From positions 1-64,000 of the forward strand of contig CALJUX010000017.1 in the NCBI GenBank assembly GCA_937978655.1: a DNA stretch of 64,000 nucleotides, written 5' to 3'. This DNA comes from an uncultured Chromatiaceae bacterium. Its GTDB lineage: Bacteria > Pseudomonadota > Gammaproteobacteria > Enterobacterales > Alteromonadaceae. Numbering within the stretch: the stretch's first letter is position 1; every line of letters begins with the position of its first letter. Below are positions 32,113 through 40,887 of the stretch, one piece after another. The notes below the pieces were generated by a model, which was not told the origin of the DNA, did not search any database, and saw only the letters and a program-made list of their open reading frames with translations. The position numbers were made by a program, and so were the translations under genes.

Positions 32113-32955
32113 ATGCCTGTCGCAAACCAGCCCGCAGCCAATCAGGCCGAAGCCGCGGCGCTCAGCTCGCTGACCGTGCAACAAGTGCTGCCGCTGGCGT
32201 TTGTCCGCGGTGAAGCGGTACTGGAGCGGCCGGAAGATTTGTTTATTCCGCCCGATGCGCTCGAAGTCTTGTTAGAGGCCTTTGAAGGCCCGTTGGATTT
32301 TTTGTTGTATCTCATTCGCCGCCACAAGTTTGATATTGTCGATTTACCGGTCAATGAAATCACCCTGCAGTACATGGAATATATCAACCTGATGCAGGAG
32401 CTGAATTTTGAACTGGCCGCTGAGTATCTGGTGATGGCGGCGATGCTGGCGGAAATTAAATCGCGGTTGCTGTTACCCAAACGTGAAGCAGAACAAATCG
32501 AAGAAGTGGACCCGCGTGCGGAACTGGTGCGACGGCTGCAGGAATATGAACAATTTAAACTGGCTGCCACCCAGCTTGATGCGGTGCCTCGGCAAGAACG
32601 CGATTTTTTCCAGACCCATGCCGCATTAGCCGATAATTTTGCGCCTTTTGTCATAGAGCCAGAAGTGAGCCTCGCCGAATTGGTGCTGGCGCTGCAGGAT
32701 GTGATCAAGCGCACCAAAGATTTCCAGCATCATCAGATTAAAAAAGAGCAGCTGTCGACGCGGGAGCGGATGAGCCGCATTCTCGAATTGTTGCGCCAGC
32801 AACCGGTGTTGGCCTTTGGCCAGTGTTTTGCGCCACAGGAAGGCCGGCAGGGTGTCGTCGTGACTTTTCTGGCGGTGCTGGAGCTGGTCAAAGAAAAACT
32901 CATCACGCTGACGCAGGTGGAATCTTATGGTCAGATCCACCTCAAATTGGCATAA
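32113..32955 (+). CDS. scpA: segregation and condensation protein A
   Basis: A kleisin subunit of the SMC-ScpAB condensin-like complex. The 280 residues show the ScpA N-terminal signature FEGPLDFLLYLIRRHKFDI, the helical SMC-binding part (YLVMAAMLAEIKSRLLLP) and a C-terminal winged helix (VVVTFLAVLELVKEKLI). A ~45-residue N-terminal extension precedes the conserved part, as in many gammaproteobacterial ScpA. No SMC gene is in the window. Confidence 0.95.
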   Translation: MPVANQPAANQAEAAALSSLTVQQVLPLAFVRGEAVLERPEDLFIPPDALEVLLEAFEGPLDFLLYLIRRHKFDIVDLPVNEITLQYMEYINLMQELNFELAAEYLVMAAMLAEIKSRLLLPKREAEQIEEVDPRAELVRRLQEYEQFKLAATQLDAVPRQERDFFQTHAALADNFAPFVIEPEVSLAELVLALQDVIKRTKDFQHHQIKKEQLSTRERMSRILELLRQQPVLAFGQCFAPQEGRQGVVVTFLAVLELVKEKLITLTQVESYGQIHLKLA

Positions 32956-33018
32956 TAAGCGGTCGTGTTTGCCCACCTGAACGGGTGGCTGCGGACGGAC
33001 TGAACAGAAGGGGCGCAG

Positions 33019-33582
33019 ATGGCGACAAAAATTCAGGATGACCAGCTGGTGCAGCTGTTAGAAGCCTGTTTATTTGCCAGCGAGAAACCGCTGAGCCAGA
33101 CTGAATTGCTGGAAACCGTGCTGGCTGATTTCCAGCTCAGCAAAAAGCGGCTGCAGGCAGCGCTGACGCGGCTGGAGCAGGATTATCAGGGCCGTGGCAT
33201 TGGTTTGGTGGAAACCGCCAGCGGCTGGCAATTTCAGACTAAGCCCGAGTGGAGCCCTTATCTTGCCAAACTCTGGCCAGAGCGCTCACCGCGTTATTCG
33301 CGGGCGGTGCTGGAGACTTTAGCGCTGATTGCCTATCGCCAGCCTATTACCCGCGGTGAAATTGAAGAAGTGCGTGGTGTGTCGGTCAGTAGCCAGATTA
33401 TGCGTACTTTGCTCGACCGTGGTTGGGTCAAAGTGGTGGGCCACAAAGAAGTGCCGGGCCGGCCGGGTTTATATGCCACCACCAAAGAATTTCTCGATTA
33501 TTTTGGCGTGAAACGGCTCGATCAGCTGCCGCCATTACCTGAACTGGCCCCGCTTGGGCCATTGTTTAATGCAAATGCTTAA
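33019..33582 (+). CDS. scpB: segregation and condensation protein B
   Basis: The 187-residue partner of ScpA, with two winged-helix domains. Typical segments are LVQLLEACLFASEKPLS, LETLALIAYRQPITRGEIEEVRGV and GWVKVVGHKEVPGRPGLYATT. AAGGGG precedes the ATG. It lies 63 bp after scpA and 48 bp before rluB in the conserved scpAB-rluB order. Confidence 0.97.
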   Translation: MATKIQDDQLVQLLEACLFASEKPLSQTELLETVLADFQLSKKRLQAALTRLEQDYQGRGIGLVETASGWQFQTKPEWSPYLAKLWPERSPRYSRAVLETLALIAYRQPITRGEIEEVRGVSVSSQIMRTLLDRGWVKVVGHKEVPGRPGLYATTKEFLDYFGVKRLDQLPPLPELAPLGPLFNANA

Positions 33583-33630
33583 GAACACCAAATCCTTAAA
33601 CACAGTCGCGATGACTGAGGAGTCGCAAAC

Positions 33631-34581
33631 ATGAGTGAAAAATTACAGAAAGTCCTGGCCCGCAGTGGCGTCGGTTCGCGCCGCGAAATGGAAACTTTTA
33701 TCAGTGCCGGCCGTGTCACGGTTGATGGCAAAGTGGCGCATTTGGGCGATCGGGTCAATGCCAATCAACTGGTCCGGGTTGACGGCCACGCGGTGAAGAT
33801 CGCCGCTGAAGAAGAACAAGTCTGCCGGGTGGTGGCCTACCATAAACCCGAGGGTGAAATTTGTACCCGCACCGATCCGGATGGTCGTCCGACGGTGTTT
33901 GATCGCCTGCCCAATATCCGTGGCGCGCGCTGGATAGCCATTGGCCGCCTCGATATTAATACTTCAGGTTTATTACTGTTCACCACTGATGGTGAGCTGG
34001 CGAACCGCCTGATGCATCCGAAATTTGAAGTGGAACGCGAATACTCAGTGCGGGTATTTGGTGAAGTGAACGACGCTATTATTCAGCGCCTGCGCACCGG
34101 TGTTGAACTGGAAGACGGTAAAGCCAACTTCAAGAAAGTCAAAGCCATGGGTGGCGAAGGTGTCAACCGCTGGTTTAACGTGGTGCTGACAGAAGGCCGC
34201 AACCGCGAAGTGCGCCGGATGTGGGAGTCGCAGGGCACAGTGGTCAACCGCTTAATCCGCATCCGTTATGGCGATTTACTGCTGCCGAAGCATTTACCGG
34301 CCGGTGGTTATGCCGAATGTGGTCTTGATGAAGTGAACTACCTGCGCAAACTGGTGCATCTGCCACTGGAAACCGAAACGCTGGCCAAGGCTGAAGACCG
34401 TGATGAACGTCGCCGTCGCATGGCGTCAATTAAAAGAGCCGTTCGCAAGCATCAGGTGATCCAGAAACAAGCCGAGAAAGGCGAAAAACCGGTGGCCAAA
34501 CCGCGGGCTGACAAAGCCACTGTGAAAGATAAAAAACCGGGTAAAACCCCGTTTAAAGGCAAAAGCCGGACGCGGATCTGA
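33631..34581 (+). CDS. rluB: 23S rRNA pseudouridine(2605) synthase RluB
   Basis: An RsuA/RluB-family synthase of 316 residues. It has an N-terminal S4 domain (KVLARSGVGSRREMETFI...GRVTVDG) and the catalytic motif GRLDINTSGLLLFTTDGE with the nucleophilic Asp. A basic Lys/Arg-rich tail from about residue 260 probably binds rRNA. GAGGAG precedes the ATG. It is the last gene of the yciO-scpA-scpB-rluB run. Confidence 0.96.
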   Translation: MSEKLQKVLARSGVGSRREMETFISAGRVTVDGKVAHLGDRVNANQLVRVDGHAVKIAAEEEQVCRVVAYHKPEGEICTRTDPDGRPTVFDRLPNIRGARWIAIGRLDINTSGLLLFTTDGELANRLMHPKFEVEREYSVRVFGEVNDAIIQRLRTGVELEDGKANFKKVKAMGGEGVNRWFNVVLTEGRNREVRRMWESQGTVVNRLIRIRYGDLLLPKHLPAGGYAECGLDEVNYLRKLVHLPLETETLAKAEDRDERRRRMASIKRAVRKHQVIQKQAEKGEKPVAKPRADKATVKDKKPGKTPFKGKSRTRI

Positions 34582-34596
34582 GGATCGGCATTCCAT

Positions 34597-34630
34597 GACA
34601 ATAAACGCAGCACAGGCTGCGTTTATTGTC
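34597..34630. terminator. hairpin terminator after rluB
   Basis: GACAATAAACGCAG (34597-34610) pairs perfectly with CTGCGTTTATTGTC (34617-34630). The core GCAG...CTGC stem is followed by GTTTATTGT, a modest T-tract; the arrangement can work on both strands. Confidence 0.7.
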
Positions 34631-34643
34631 TGAAGCAACAGCA

Positions 34644-34838
34644 CTAATAATAAATGTCTGAGCTTTGATGAATTTGCGGTTCGTCCTGTAATTCATCAAA
34701 GCTGACCGCGAAATGCCGGCTCTGATCATGTAAATCCGACAGATAAACGGCTCTGTCCTGTGCATCAATCCAGCTGACCACGCCAGCGCCTTTTTTGCTT
34801 TGGCACACCATACCCAATTTAAGCTCTTGTACGTTCAT
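34644..34838 (-). CDS. small protein of unknown function
   Basis: A 64-residue ORF starting MNVQELKLGMVCQSKKGAGV. AGGAGG lies 6 nt upstream of the second of two adjacent ATGs (34838; the first is at 34841). The sequence looks like a small beta-rich domain (VVSWIDAQDRAVYLSD) with an acidic C-terminal tail; no family was recognised. The 3' part carries a perfect 14-bp inverted repeat. It is convergent with rluB and divergent from the esterase gene. Confidence 0.7.
   Translation of the reverse strand: MNVQELKLGMVCQSKKGAGVVSWIDAQDRAVYLSDLHDQSRHFAVSFDELQDEPQIHQSSDIYY
34661..34703. repeat. perfect 14-bp inverted repeat inside the small gene
   Basis: AGCTTTGATGAATT (34661-34674) and AATTCATCAAAGCT (34690-34703), separated by 15 nt. 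Both arms lie within the coding sequence of the 64-residue protein near its 3' end. Confidence 0.85.
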
Positions 34839-35001
34839 CATTGGCCTCCTGTGGTTTTGGCAGAACTGTAACGTTAGACGCATTTTTTGCTTGTTGTGAG
34901 ATCCGACCAGTAGCTGAAGCCGCTAAGCTACGCATTTTTCACTCAATTTATTTTTTTGCTATGGCATGATGCGGTACCGACAGACTGTAACAGGAATATC
35001 A

Positions 35002-36276
35002 ATGATGTGTAACAAAGGTGGTTGGGCCAACAGTGGAGCCCGGCTGTGGCGCCAAAGTCTGATCTTTTGCGTTGGTCTGAGCGCGCTTTTGCTGCTACCG
35101 CCCGCGGCGGCGGCATCTATGGCCGACCACCAGCACAGTCATTTCTCGAAGGTGTTGCAGCAACAGCGCCGTTATCAGCTGAGCTTGCCGGAACGTTATC
35201 AAAGTTCTGACCGTCGATATGCTGTGTTGTATCTGATTGACGCTGATTTTCAGTTTGAGCATGTCGCGGCCACAGTGCGGCAACTGGCGCGGGCTGGCCG
35301 CATTGCACCACTGATTGTGGTAGGGGTCGCCACCAACGGCACCAGTGACTACCAGCATAAAACCAGCTGGCTGACTGCCGATTTGCCCGGTTCCGGTGGC
35401 GCAGCTGCGATGTTGCAGTACCTGCGCACTGAGCTGCTGCCTGTGATCAACACCCAGTATAGAACCAGCGGTAAACAAGCCTTATTGGGTTATTCGCTGG
35501 GCGGATTATTGAGCTTACAAGCCTTGTTACAAGGTGAGGGCAGTTATTCGGCGTTTTATGCCTTGAGCCCAAGCGTCTGGCTGGACAATCAATCGATCAT
35601 CAGCCGCTTTTCGCGCGCTGCGTTGACAACATTGCCGGCGTCGCGTTTGTTTATCAGCCTGGCCAATGAAGCCGGCATGGGCGTGCAGGAACTTCGCAGT
35701 CAATTGCAGCAACAGGCGCCGGCGACGCTACAATGGCAGTTTGCTCATTTCCCGGCGGAGACGCATTACAGCATGGCGCTGCCAGCGCTCACCGCCGCAT
35801 TACAGTGGGATTTTGCCGGACATTTTGTTGATTTAGCACCGTTATTAAAATATCCGGCTTATGGCGATGTGCTGGATTATTTTGCCAAGAGGCGCGCGCA
35901 CTGGGCCGGTTATCAGTATGACTGGCTGCAGGCTTACACTATTGCCAAGTATCTGTGGATCACTAACCAGTGGCCGCAGGCCGAACAGATCTTGCAACAA
36001 ACGGAGCAAAAGTTACCTGGCAGTAGCAGGGAACTACGGGTACAACTGGCAAAAGTGCTGCTGAAAAAACAACAGGCGAAACTGGCGCTGCAGTTGCTGC
36101 AACAGGCGCCGCAACCCGAGTATCACGACTGGCACAAACAAATGGCCGATGCTTATGCCGCTTTGCAGCAACCAGCGCTTGCCCTGCAGTATCAGCAACA
36201 GGCTGAAGCGCTGGTCATTGCGCAGCAGCTGGAAACCTGGGAATATCAGGAACTGGAACCGGGTTCTTACCGCTGA
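35002..36276 (+). CDS. exported alpha/beta-hydrolase (esterase D-like) with C-terminal helical repeats
   Basis: A 424-residue protein with a signal peptide (about residues 16-38, cleaved near AAAAS) and a putative-esterase domain. The nucleophile elbow is GYSLGG with Ser165, the catalytic His is probably His255 (AETHYSM), and VGVATNG provides the oxyanion region. Residues about 290-424 are Gln/Leu-rich and TPR-like. Relatives include ferri-siderophore esterases (IroE/Fes type) and carbohydrate esterases; the substrate is not evident. ATG 35002 is chosen for AGGAATATCA upstream. Confidence 0.8.
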   Translation: MMCNKGGWANSGARLWRQSLIFCVGLSALLLLPPAAAASMADHQHSHFSKVLQQQRRYQLSLPERYQSSDRRYAVLYLIDADFQFEHVAATVRQLARAGRIAPLIVVGVATNGTSDYQHKTSWLTADLPGSGGAAAMLQYLRTELLPVINTQYRTSGKQALLGYSLGGLLSLQALLQGEGSYSAFYALSPSVWLDNQSIISRFSRAALTTLPASRLFISLANEAGMGVQELRSQLQQQAPATLQWQFAHFPAETHYSMALPALTAALQWDFAGHFVDLAPLLKYPAYGDVLDYFAKRRAHWAGYQYDWLQAYTIAKYLWITNQWPQAEQILQQTEQKLPGSSRELRVQLAKVLLKKQQAKLALQLLQQAPQPEYHDWHKQMADAYAALQQPALALQYQQQAEALVIAQQLETWEYQELEPGSYR

Positions 36277-36290
36277 AGGCGGTTGTGACT

Positions 36291-36605
36291 TCAGCTTTTA
36301 AAATCAATCTTCTGATGAATATTGACCCAATTTTCCGGAAATTTGCCCTGCAGCACATAAGAGAAGGCGATGAGTTCAGCGATCAGCACATAAAGCTCCG
36401 GCGGGATTTGGTCACCCAGCTCCATCCGTTGCAATAATTGGTTGAGTTGTTCGTCTTCATGGATCAGTACGCCATGTTCACGGGCCAGCGCAATAATGTC
36501 GGCGGCAAGGTCGCCGTGGCCTTTGGCGATGATTTTTGGCGCATTTTTACCGTCATAATGCAGCGCGACAGCACTTTGTGGTTTGTCGCTCATACTGTCA
36601 CTCAT
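36291..36605 (-). CDS. FlhB-like C-terminal domain protein
   Basis: The 104-residue protein matches only the cytoplasmic C-terminal region of the export switch protein FlhB/YscU (VALHYDGKNAPKIIAKG, LAREHGVLIHED, IPPELYVLIAELIAFSYVL). It lacks the membrane domain and the self-cleavage NPTH motif. Similar stand-alone proteins (YlqH type) are found next to FliK-like proteins in many bacteria. It overlaps the fliK-like gene by 4 bp (ATGA). It may affect flagellar export specificity or be a remnant; the role is not established. Confidence 0.85.
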   Translation of the reverse strand: MSDSMSDKPQSAVALHYDGKNAPKIIAKGHGDLAADIIALAREHGVLIHEDEQLNQLLQRMELGDQIPPELYVLIAELIAFSYVLQGKFPENWVNIHQKIDFKS

Positions 36606-38536
36606 ACCCGGACCTGCAACAAACTGGTACCGCGCTGATACAGATGTTCAGGGATTTTACCAAGCTGACAGCCGGCTTCGGCGACCTGTAAGCCCTGCAT
36701 GGTCAGACGGTCTTTAAACAGCGGTAAAAATTGTCCGGTATCCAGCACCGTTTTTTCATTGTCGGCGTAAAACTGCAAACTGACCTCTTTGCCAATCAGC
36801 CGGACCTGCACCAGCATTTCACCCTGGCTGCCTAAATCAAATTTCATCGTCAGCTGCCAGCAGCGTTGGCCGCTGCGGTTGTCGCTGCCATCGGCTTCGC
36901 GTTCACTGACAGCCAGCTCAGCAAAGCGGCTTTCACCGTTTTGCAGCAGCGGCAGCTGGATCAGCAGTTGCTCCGGTTTTTGCGGTTGTGCCGGGCTGGC
37001 CTGTTGCTCCAGATTGGCAATTTGCGCGCTTTGCAGCTGGCTGCTGTGGCCGGACAGCTGGCGCAACAGCTGGGCGCTTTGGCTGCGATCGAGCTGGCCC
37101 ACCAGCTGCTGCAGTTTGTCTTTTGACGGGGCGCTCTGGCGCTCGGCCGGCAATTGCGCGCCTAATCTGCCCAGTAACAGCTGGATAGCAATGGCCAGCC
37201 CGCCAGCGGCGCTGTTGGGCTGTGCCGGTGTTTGCAGTGGGCTGAATTGCAGCGCAGCGTTGATTTGTTGCATCAGCTGTTGCTGATTTTGTAGTTTGGC
37301 GGCATCAGGATGTTGGGCGCGCAGTTCCTGCAGCACCTGCCGCACTGCAGCCGGTAAAGCCGGGCTGTCCGCCAGCACATCGGGTGAGCTTTGGCTGAGT
37401 GGCAGCCACTGCCGCCATAAATCGCGGCTGTCGGTTTGCAACTGCGCCGATGCTGCCGTCATGCCCGGCTGCACTGGCAAAAACTGAAAAGGCCGGCTGA
37501 TGTCACTGACTGACAGTTTCAGCTGGCGGGATTCAGCCTGGGGGATTAATTCCAGCTGGATCTGCTGCGCTGCCGGTTGTTTTAACTGCCACTGCCAGCT
37601 TTGAACACTGTGGGCCGGCCCCTGAACTTTCGCCTGCGCTAACCACTGTTTCACGTCGCTGCCGAGCTGTTCTGGCCAGCTCGCTTTAGCTAACTGCGGT
37701 AATAACTGTTGGACAATCGCCGGTTTTAACAGTGCTACGCTATGGCTGACTGGCGTCTCTCGGGGTTGCAAAGGCACAGTCGCGGGGCCATCCGCCGGGC
37801 CGGTCTGGGGTTTTGTGCCTGCGCTTTGACGCTGCGGTTCTGCCTGTAAGCTGATTTTGAGCTGGCCCTGTTCAGCGCTCAGCTGCAACCGGCCCGGCTG
37901 TAATTGTTGCTCTGGCCAATGTTTCGCCTCCGGCAACGCTGCGAGATCAATGCGTAGCAGCTGGCCCTGGCCGAGTTGGATCTGTAACTGCTGACCCAGG
38001 CGCGATAACTGTACCGGCCATTGCAGGCTCAGCGGGTCTGCCCGGCCGCCAGTTTGTTGCTGCGCCTGCACACTAAAATGTTGTTGTGGGCCGGGCGCCG
38101 GTTGCTGCAGCAACTGCAGCAACTGCGAGGCCTGCAATGGAATAGTCAGCGTTTTGCCGGCCAGACGTACTGTCAGCTGGATTTGCTCAGTGCCCAGTGG
38201 CTGTAATTGCACAAAAACTTTGGTTTCCACCGCTTTGCCAGTGGCCGGGTTGCTGCCGGCCTGGGTCTGGTTATCAGCACTGTTTTGCGCTGCTGCTGTG
38301 TTGGGCGTCGCAGCTGCTATCAGTTGCTGCGCTGTCTGCAGAATTTGTTGCGCCGTATTGGTGGGCAGTGCCACTTGCAACGGCCCTTGTGGTGTCTGAA
38401 TGCTGAGGCGGGCGTCCTGGTCGCGGCCGATTTGTAGCAGAGCCTGATACAGCTGCGACGAGTCCAGCTTCAGGCTTTGCTCAATTTTTGCACCACTGCC
38501 AATTTGCAGCAGACTGTCGATATTGATCTGGTTCAT
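36602..38536 (-). CDS. FliK-like hook-length control domain protein
   Basis: A 644-residue, strongly Gln/Ala/Leu-rich protein (Gln runs throughout). Its C-terminal part (about 540-630) resembles the Flg_hook domain of FliK (LTMKFDLGSQGEMLVQVRLIGKEVSLQFYAD). The central 400 residues are low-complexity, as in molecular-ruler proteins. No flagellar structural genes are nearby. It is co-transcribed with the FlhB-like gene and divergent from ccmA. Confidence 0.8.
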   Translation of the reverse strand: MNQINIDSLLQIGSGAKIEQSLKLDSSQLYQALLQIGRDQDARLSIQTPQGPLQVALPTNTAQQILQTAQQLIAAATPNTAAAQNSADNQTQAGSNPATGKAVETKVFVQLQPLGTEQIQLTVRLAGKTLTIPLQASQLLQLLQQPAPGPQQHFSVQAQQQTGGRADPLSLQWPVQLSRLGQQLQIQLGQGQLLRIDLAALPEAKHWPEQQLQPGRLQLSAEQGQLKISLQAEPQRQSAGTKPQTGPADGPATVPLQPRETPVSHSVALLKPAIVQQLLPQLAKASWPEQLGSDVKQWLAQAKVQGPAHSVQSWQWQLKQPAAQQIQLELIPQAESRQLKLSVSDISRPFQFLPVQPGMTAASAQLQTDSRDLWRQWLPLSQSSPDVLADSPALPAAVRQVLQELRAQHPDAAKLQNQQQLMQQINAALQFSPLQTPAQPNSAAGGLAIAIQLLLGRLGAQLPAERQSAPSKDKLQQLVGQLDRSQSAQLLRQLSGHSSQLQSAQIANLEQQASPAQPQKPEQLLIQLPLLQNGESRFAELAVSEREADGSDNRSGQRCWQLTMKFDLGSQGEMLVQVRLIGKEVSLQFYADNEKTVLDTGQFLPLFKDRLTMQGLQVAEAGCQLGKIPEHLYQRGTSLLQVRV

Positions 38537-38642
38537 ATTTCAGGCGCTTAGCCTGTCCGGATGGTGAACGCACATTCGTATTCTAACGCCAATATGCTAA
38601 TATGCCCGCGTTTTTTTCCGTGGCCACAGGTCGTTTTTGCTG

Positions 38643-39263
38643 ATGTTATTGTCCGCTCACCAGTTAAGTTGCGTCCGTCAGGATCGAGTGCTGTTTGAAC
38701 AGCTCGATTTGCAGTTGCATGCCGGCGAAGTGCTGCAAATCGCCGGCAAAAATGGCGCGGGCAAAAGCTCATTATTGCGCCTGCTGGCCGGTCTGGCTGA
38801 GCCGGATGATGGCGACATTCGCTACCAGCAGGTACCGCTGTTGCAAAGTGCCGATGATTATGCCGAAAACCTGTGTTTTATCGGTCATCTGGCCGGCGTA
38901 CAGCCACAGCTCACCGCACTGGAAAATCTGGCCTTCTGGCGCGCCTGTTTTGCGCTAACACCGGCCGATGACTGGGCTTTGTTGGCGCAGCTTGGCCTTG
39001 CTGGCCTCGAAGATATTCCTTGTCAGCAATTATCCGCTGGCCAACAACGCCGGGTGTCATTGGCCCGGCTGTGGTTGACCACAGCACAGATCTGGATTTT
39101 AGATGAGCCCTTTACCGCGCTGGATCAAAGCGCCATCGCGGCACTGACCAGGCGTATCGCAACGCACTGTGAAACGGGCGGCGCTGTGCTGTTGACCTCA
39201 CACCAGCCGGTGCAGGTTCCCGGGCATCCGGTGCGCCAATTTATGCTGGAGTATCGCTGGTAA
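38643..39263 (+). CDS. ccmA: cytochrome c maturation ABC ATPase CcmA
   Basis: The ATP-hydrolysing subunit that releases holo-CcmE from CcmC. The 206 residues have Walker A GKNGAGKSS (35-43), the signature SAGQQRRVSLARL and Walker B WILDEP. ATG 38643 is used; upstream in-frame TTG/CTG codons are unlikely. It is the first gene of an uninterrupted nine-gene ccm operon. Its stop overlaps the ccmB start (TAATG). Confidence 0.96.
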   Translation: MLLSAHQLSCVRQDRVLFEQLDLQLHAGEVLQIAGKNGAGKSSLLRLLAGLAEPDDGDIRYQQVPLLQSADDYAENLCFIGHLAGVQPQLTALENLAFWRACFALTPADDWALLAQLGLAGLEDIPCQQLSAGQQRRVSLARLWLTTAQIWILDEPFTALDQSAIAALTRRIATHCETGGAVLLTSHQPVQVPGHPVRQFMLEYRW

Positions 39264-39937
39264 TGAGTCATGTTGCGGTGTTTGCTGCCACGTTCAGACG
39301 TGAAATAAAACTCTTGGCCCGGCAAAAAGCAGACTGGGTCAACCCTTTGTTATTCTTCATTATTATCCTGACTTTGTTCCCGCTTGGTGTCGGCGCCAAA
39401 CCAAATTTATTGCGGGAAATTGCGCCTGGTGTGATTTGGATAGCCGCGCTGTTGTCGGTGTTATTAGGCGCCGAACGCCAGTTCCGCCAGGATCACCGCG
39501 ACGGCGTGTTAGAACAATTAGTCGCCGCGCGCTCGCCATTGTTGGGGTATAGCCTGGCGAAAATCGCCGCTGGCTGGCTCGGCAGCGGCTTGCCGTTGAT
39601 TTTGGTGTCGCCGTTGCTGGCGCTGTTTCTCGGGTTGTCGGCGGAGGCTTTAACCGCAGTAGTGCTGACTTTATTGCTTGGCACGCCGCTATTGAGCCTG
39701 CTGTCGGCGCTGGGCGCAGCGCTGACTTTATCCGCCGACAAAGGCGGGATTTTATTGGCACTGATTATTCTGCCTCTGTATATTCCGTTACTGATTTTCG
39801 CCAGCGCTGCGGTGGAACAGGCCAGTTTTGGCCTGAACTATCAGGCGCAGCTGGCCGTATTGGCGGCGATGTTATGTGTGGCACTGGCGCTTGTACCTAT
39901 AGCGGTACAAAAAGCATTAAAACTGAATGTGGGGTGA
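39263..39937 (+). CDS. ccmB: heme exporter membrane subunit CcmB
   Basis: A 224-residue integral membrane protein with six hydrophobic helices, opening with FRREIKLLARQKADWVNPLLFF as in CcmB. It works with CcmA and CcmC in the complex that releases heme-loaded CcmE. Stop TGA at 39935 is immediately followed by ccmC. Confidence 0.95.
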   Translation: MSHVAVFAATFRREIKLLARQKADWVNPLLFFIIILTLFPLGVGAKPNLLREIAPGVIWIAALLSVLLGAERQFRQDHRDGVLEQLVAARSPLLGYSLAKIAAGWLGSGLPLILVSPLLALFLGLSAEALTAVVLTLLLGTPLLSLLSALGAALTLSADKGGILLALIILPLYIPLLIFASAAVEQASFGLNYQAQLAVLAAMLCVALALVPIAVQKALKLNVG

Positions 39938-39938
39938 T

Positions 39939-40691
39939 ATGTTTAAGTGGCTTGATCCATATGCAAAACCACAGGTGTTATTCGATACCTTGCTTTGGTG
40001 GCAACGTTGGCTGATGCCGCTGGCTATTGTGGTGTTACTGCTTGGTACTATTTGGGGCCTTGGCTTTACACCGGCGGATTACCAGCAAGGTGACTCTTAC
40101 CGTATTATTCATGTGCATGTGCCGGCCGCTATCTGGTCGATGGGCGTGTATGCCTGGATGGCGATTGCGGCTTTTATCGCGCTGGTCTGGCAGGTGAAAA
40201 CCGCGCAGTGGGCCATTGGTGCTATGGCGCCTATTGGTGCTGTGTATACGCTGATTGCGCTGTTTACCGGCGCCGCCTGGGGCAAACCGATGTGGGGCAC
40301 CTGGTGGGTCTGGGACGCGCGCTTAACTTCCGAATTAATCCTGTTATTCCTGTTTTTAGGCGTGATGGCGCTGCAAAACGCCTTTGCTGACCGCCAGACC
40401 GGTGACAAAGCCGCCTCGGTGTTGGCGGTAGTCGGCGTGGTCAACCTGCCGATCATTCACTATTCAGTGGAATGGTGGAATACGCTGCATCAGGGTGCCA
40501 CTATTACCAAATTTGCCAAGCCGTCGATGGACCCGTCGATGCTCTGGCCGCTGCTGATTTGTATTCTGGGTTTTGCGCTGTTGTTTGGCGCTTTCACCTG
40601 TTTGCGGCTTCGCACTGCGATTTTACAGCATGAAGCGCACCGGCCCTGGGTACGGCACTATGTACAGGAGCAGCACAATGCCGCAGTTTAA
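39939..40691 (+). CDS. ccmC: heme-handling protein CcmC
   Basis: A six-helix membrane protein of 250 residues that presents heme to CcmE. The tryptophan-rich WWD signature WGTWWVWDARLTSE is present, with flanking His ligands (HVHVPAAIWSM and HYSVEWWNTLHQG). ATG 39939 is chosen (GGGGTG upstream); a GTG at 39927 would overlap ccmB. It overlaps ccmD by 14 bp. Confidence 0.97.
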   Translation: MFKWLDPYAKPQVLFDTLLWWQRWLMPLAIVVLLLGTIWGLGFTPADYQQGDSYRIIHVHVPAAIWSMGVYAWMAIAAFIALVWQVKTAQWAIGAMAPIGAVYTLIALFTGAAWGKPMWGTWWVWDARLTSELILLFLFLGVMALQNAFADRQTGDKAASVLAVVGVVNLPIIHYSVEWWNTLHQGATITKFAKPSMDPSMLWPLLICILGFALLFGAFTCLRLRTAILQHEAHRPWVRHYVQEQHNAAV

Positions 40692-40887
40692 TTTTGCCTC
40701 CTTTGCCGATTTTCTGGCGATGGGCGGTTATGGCTTTTTTGTCTGGTTGTCGTTTGGTGGCAGTGTTGCCGTACTGCTGGCACTTGGCTTTTACAGTAAA
40801 CGTCAGCAACAACAGTTTATTCAGCAACAGGCCAGTCGCGCCGCCCGTGAAGACCGGGTGCGCCAGCATGCGCAGGAGCAACAATGA
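40678..40887 (+). CDS. ccmD: CcmD
   Basis: A 69-residue single-helix protein, FADFLAMGGYGFFVWLSFGG matching the CcmD start, followed by a basic, Gln-rich cytoplasmic tail. It is needed to release holo-CcmE from CcmABC. It has AGGAG upstream of ATG 40678, within the end of ccmC, and overlaps ccmE by 4 bp. Confidence 0.93.
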   Translation: MPQFNFASFADFLAMGGYGFFVWLSFGGSVAVLLALGFYSKRQQQQFIQQQASRAAREDRVRQHAQEQQ

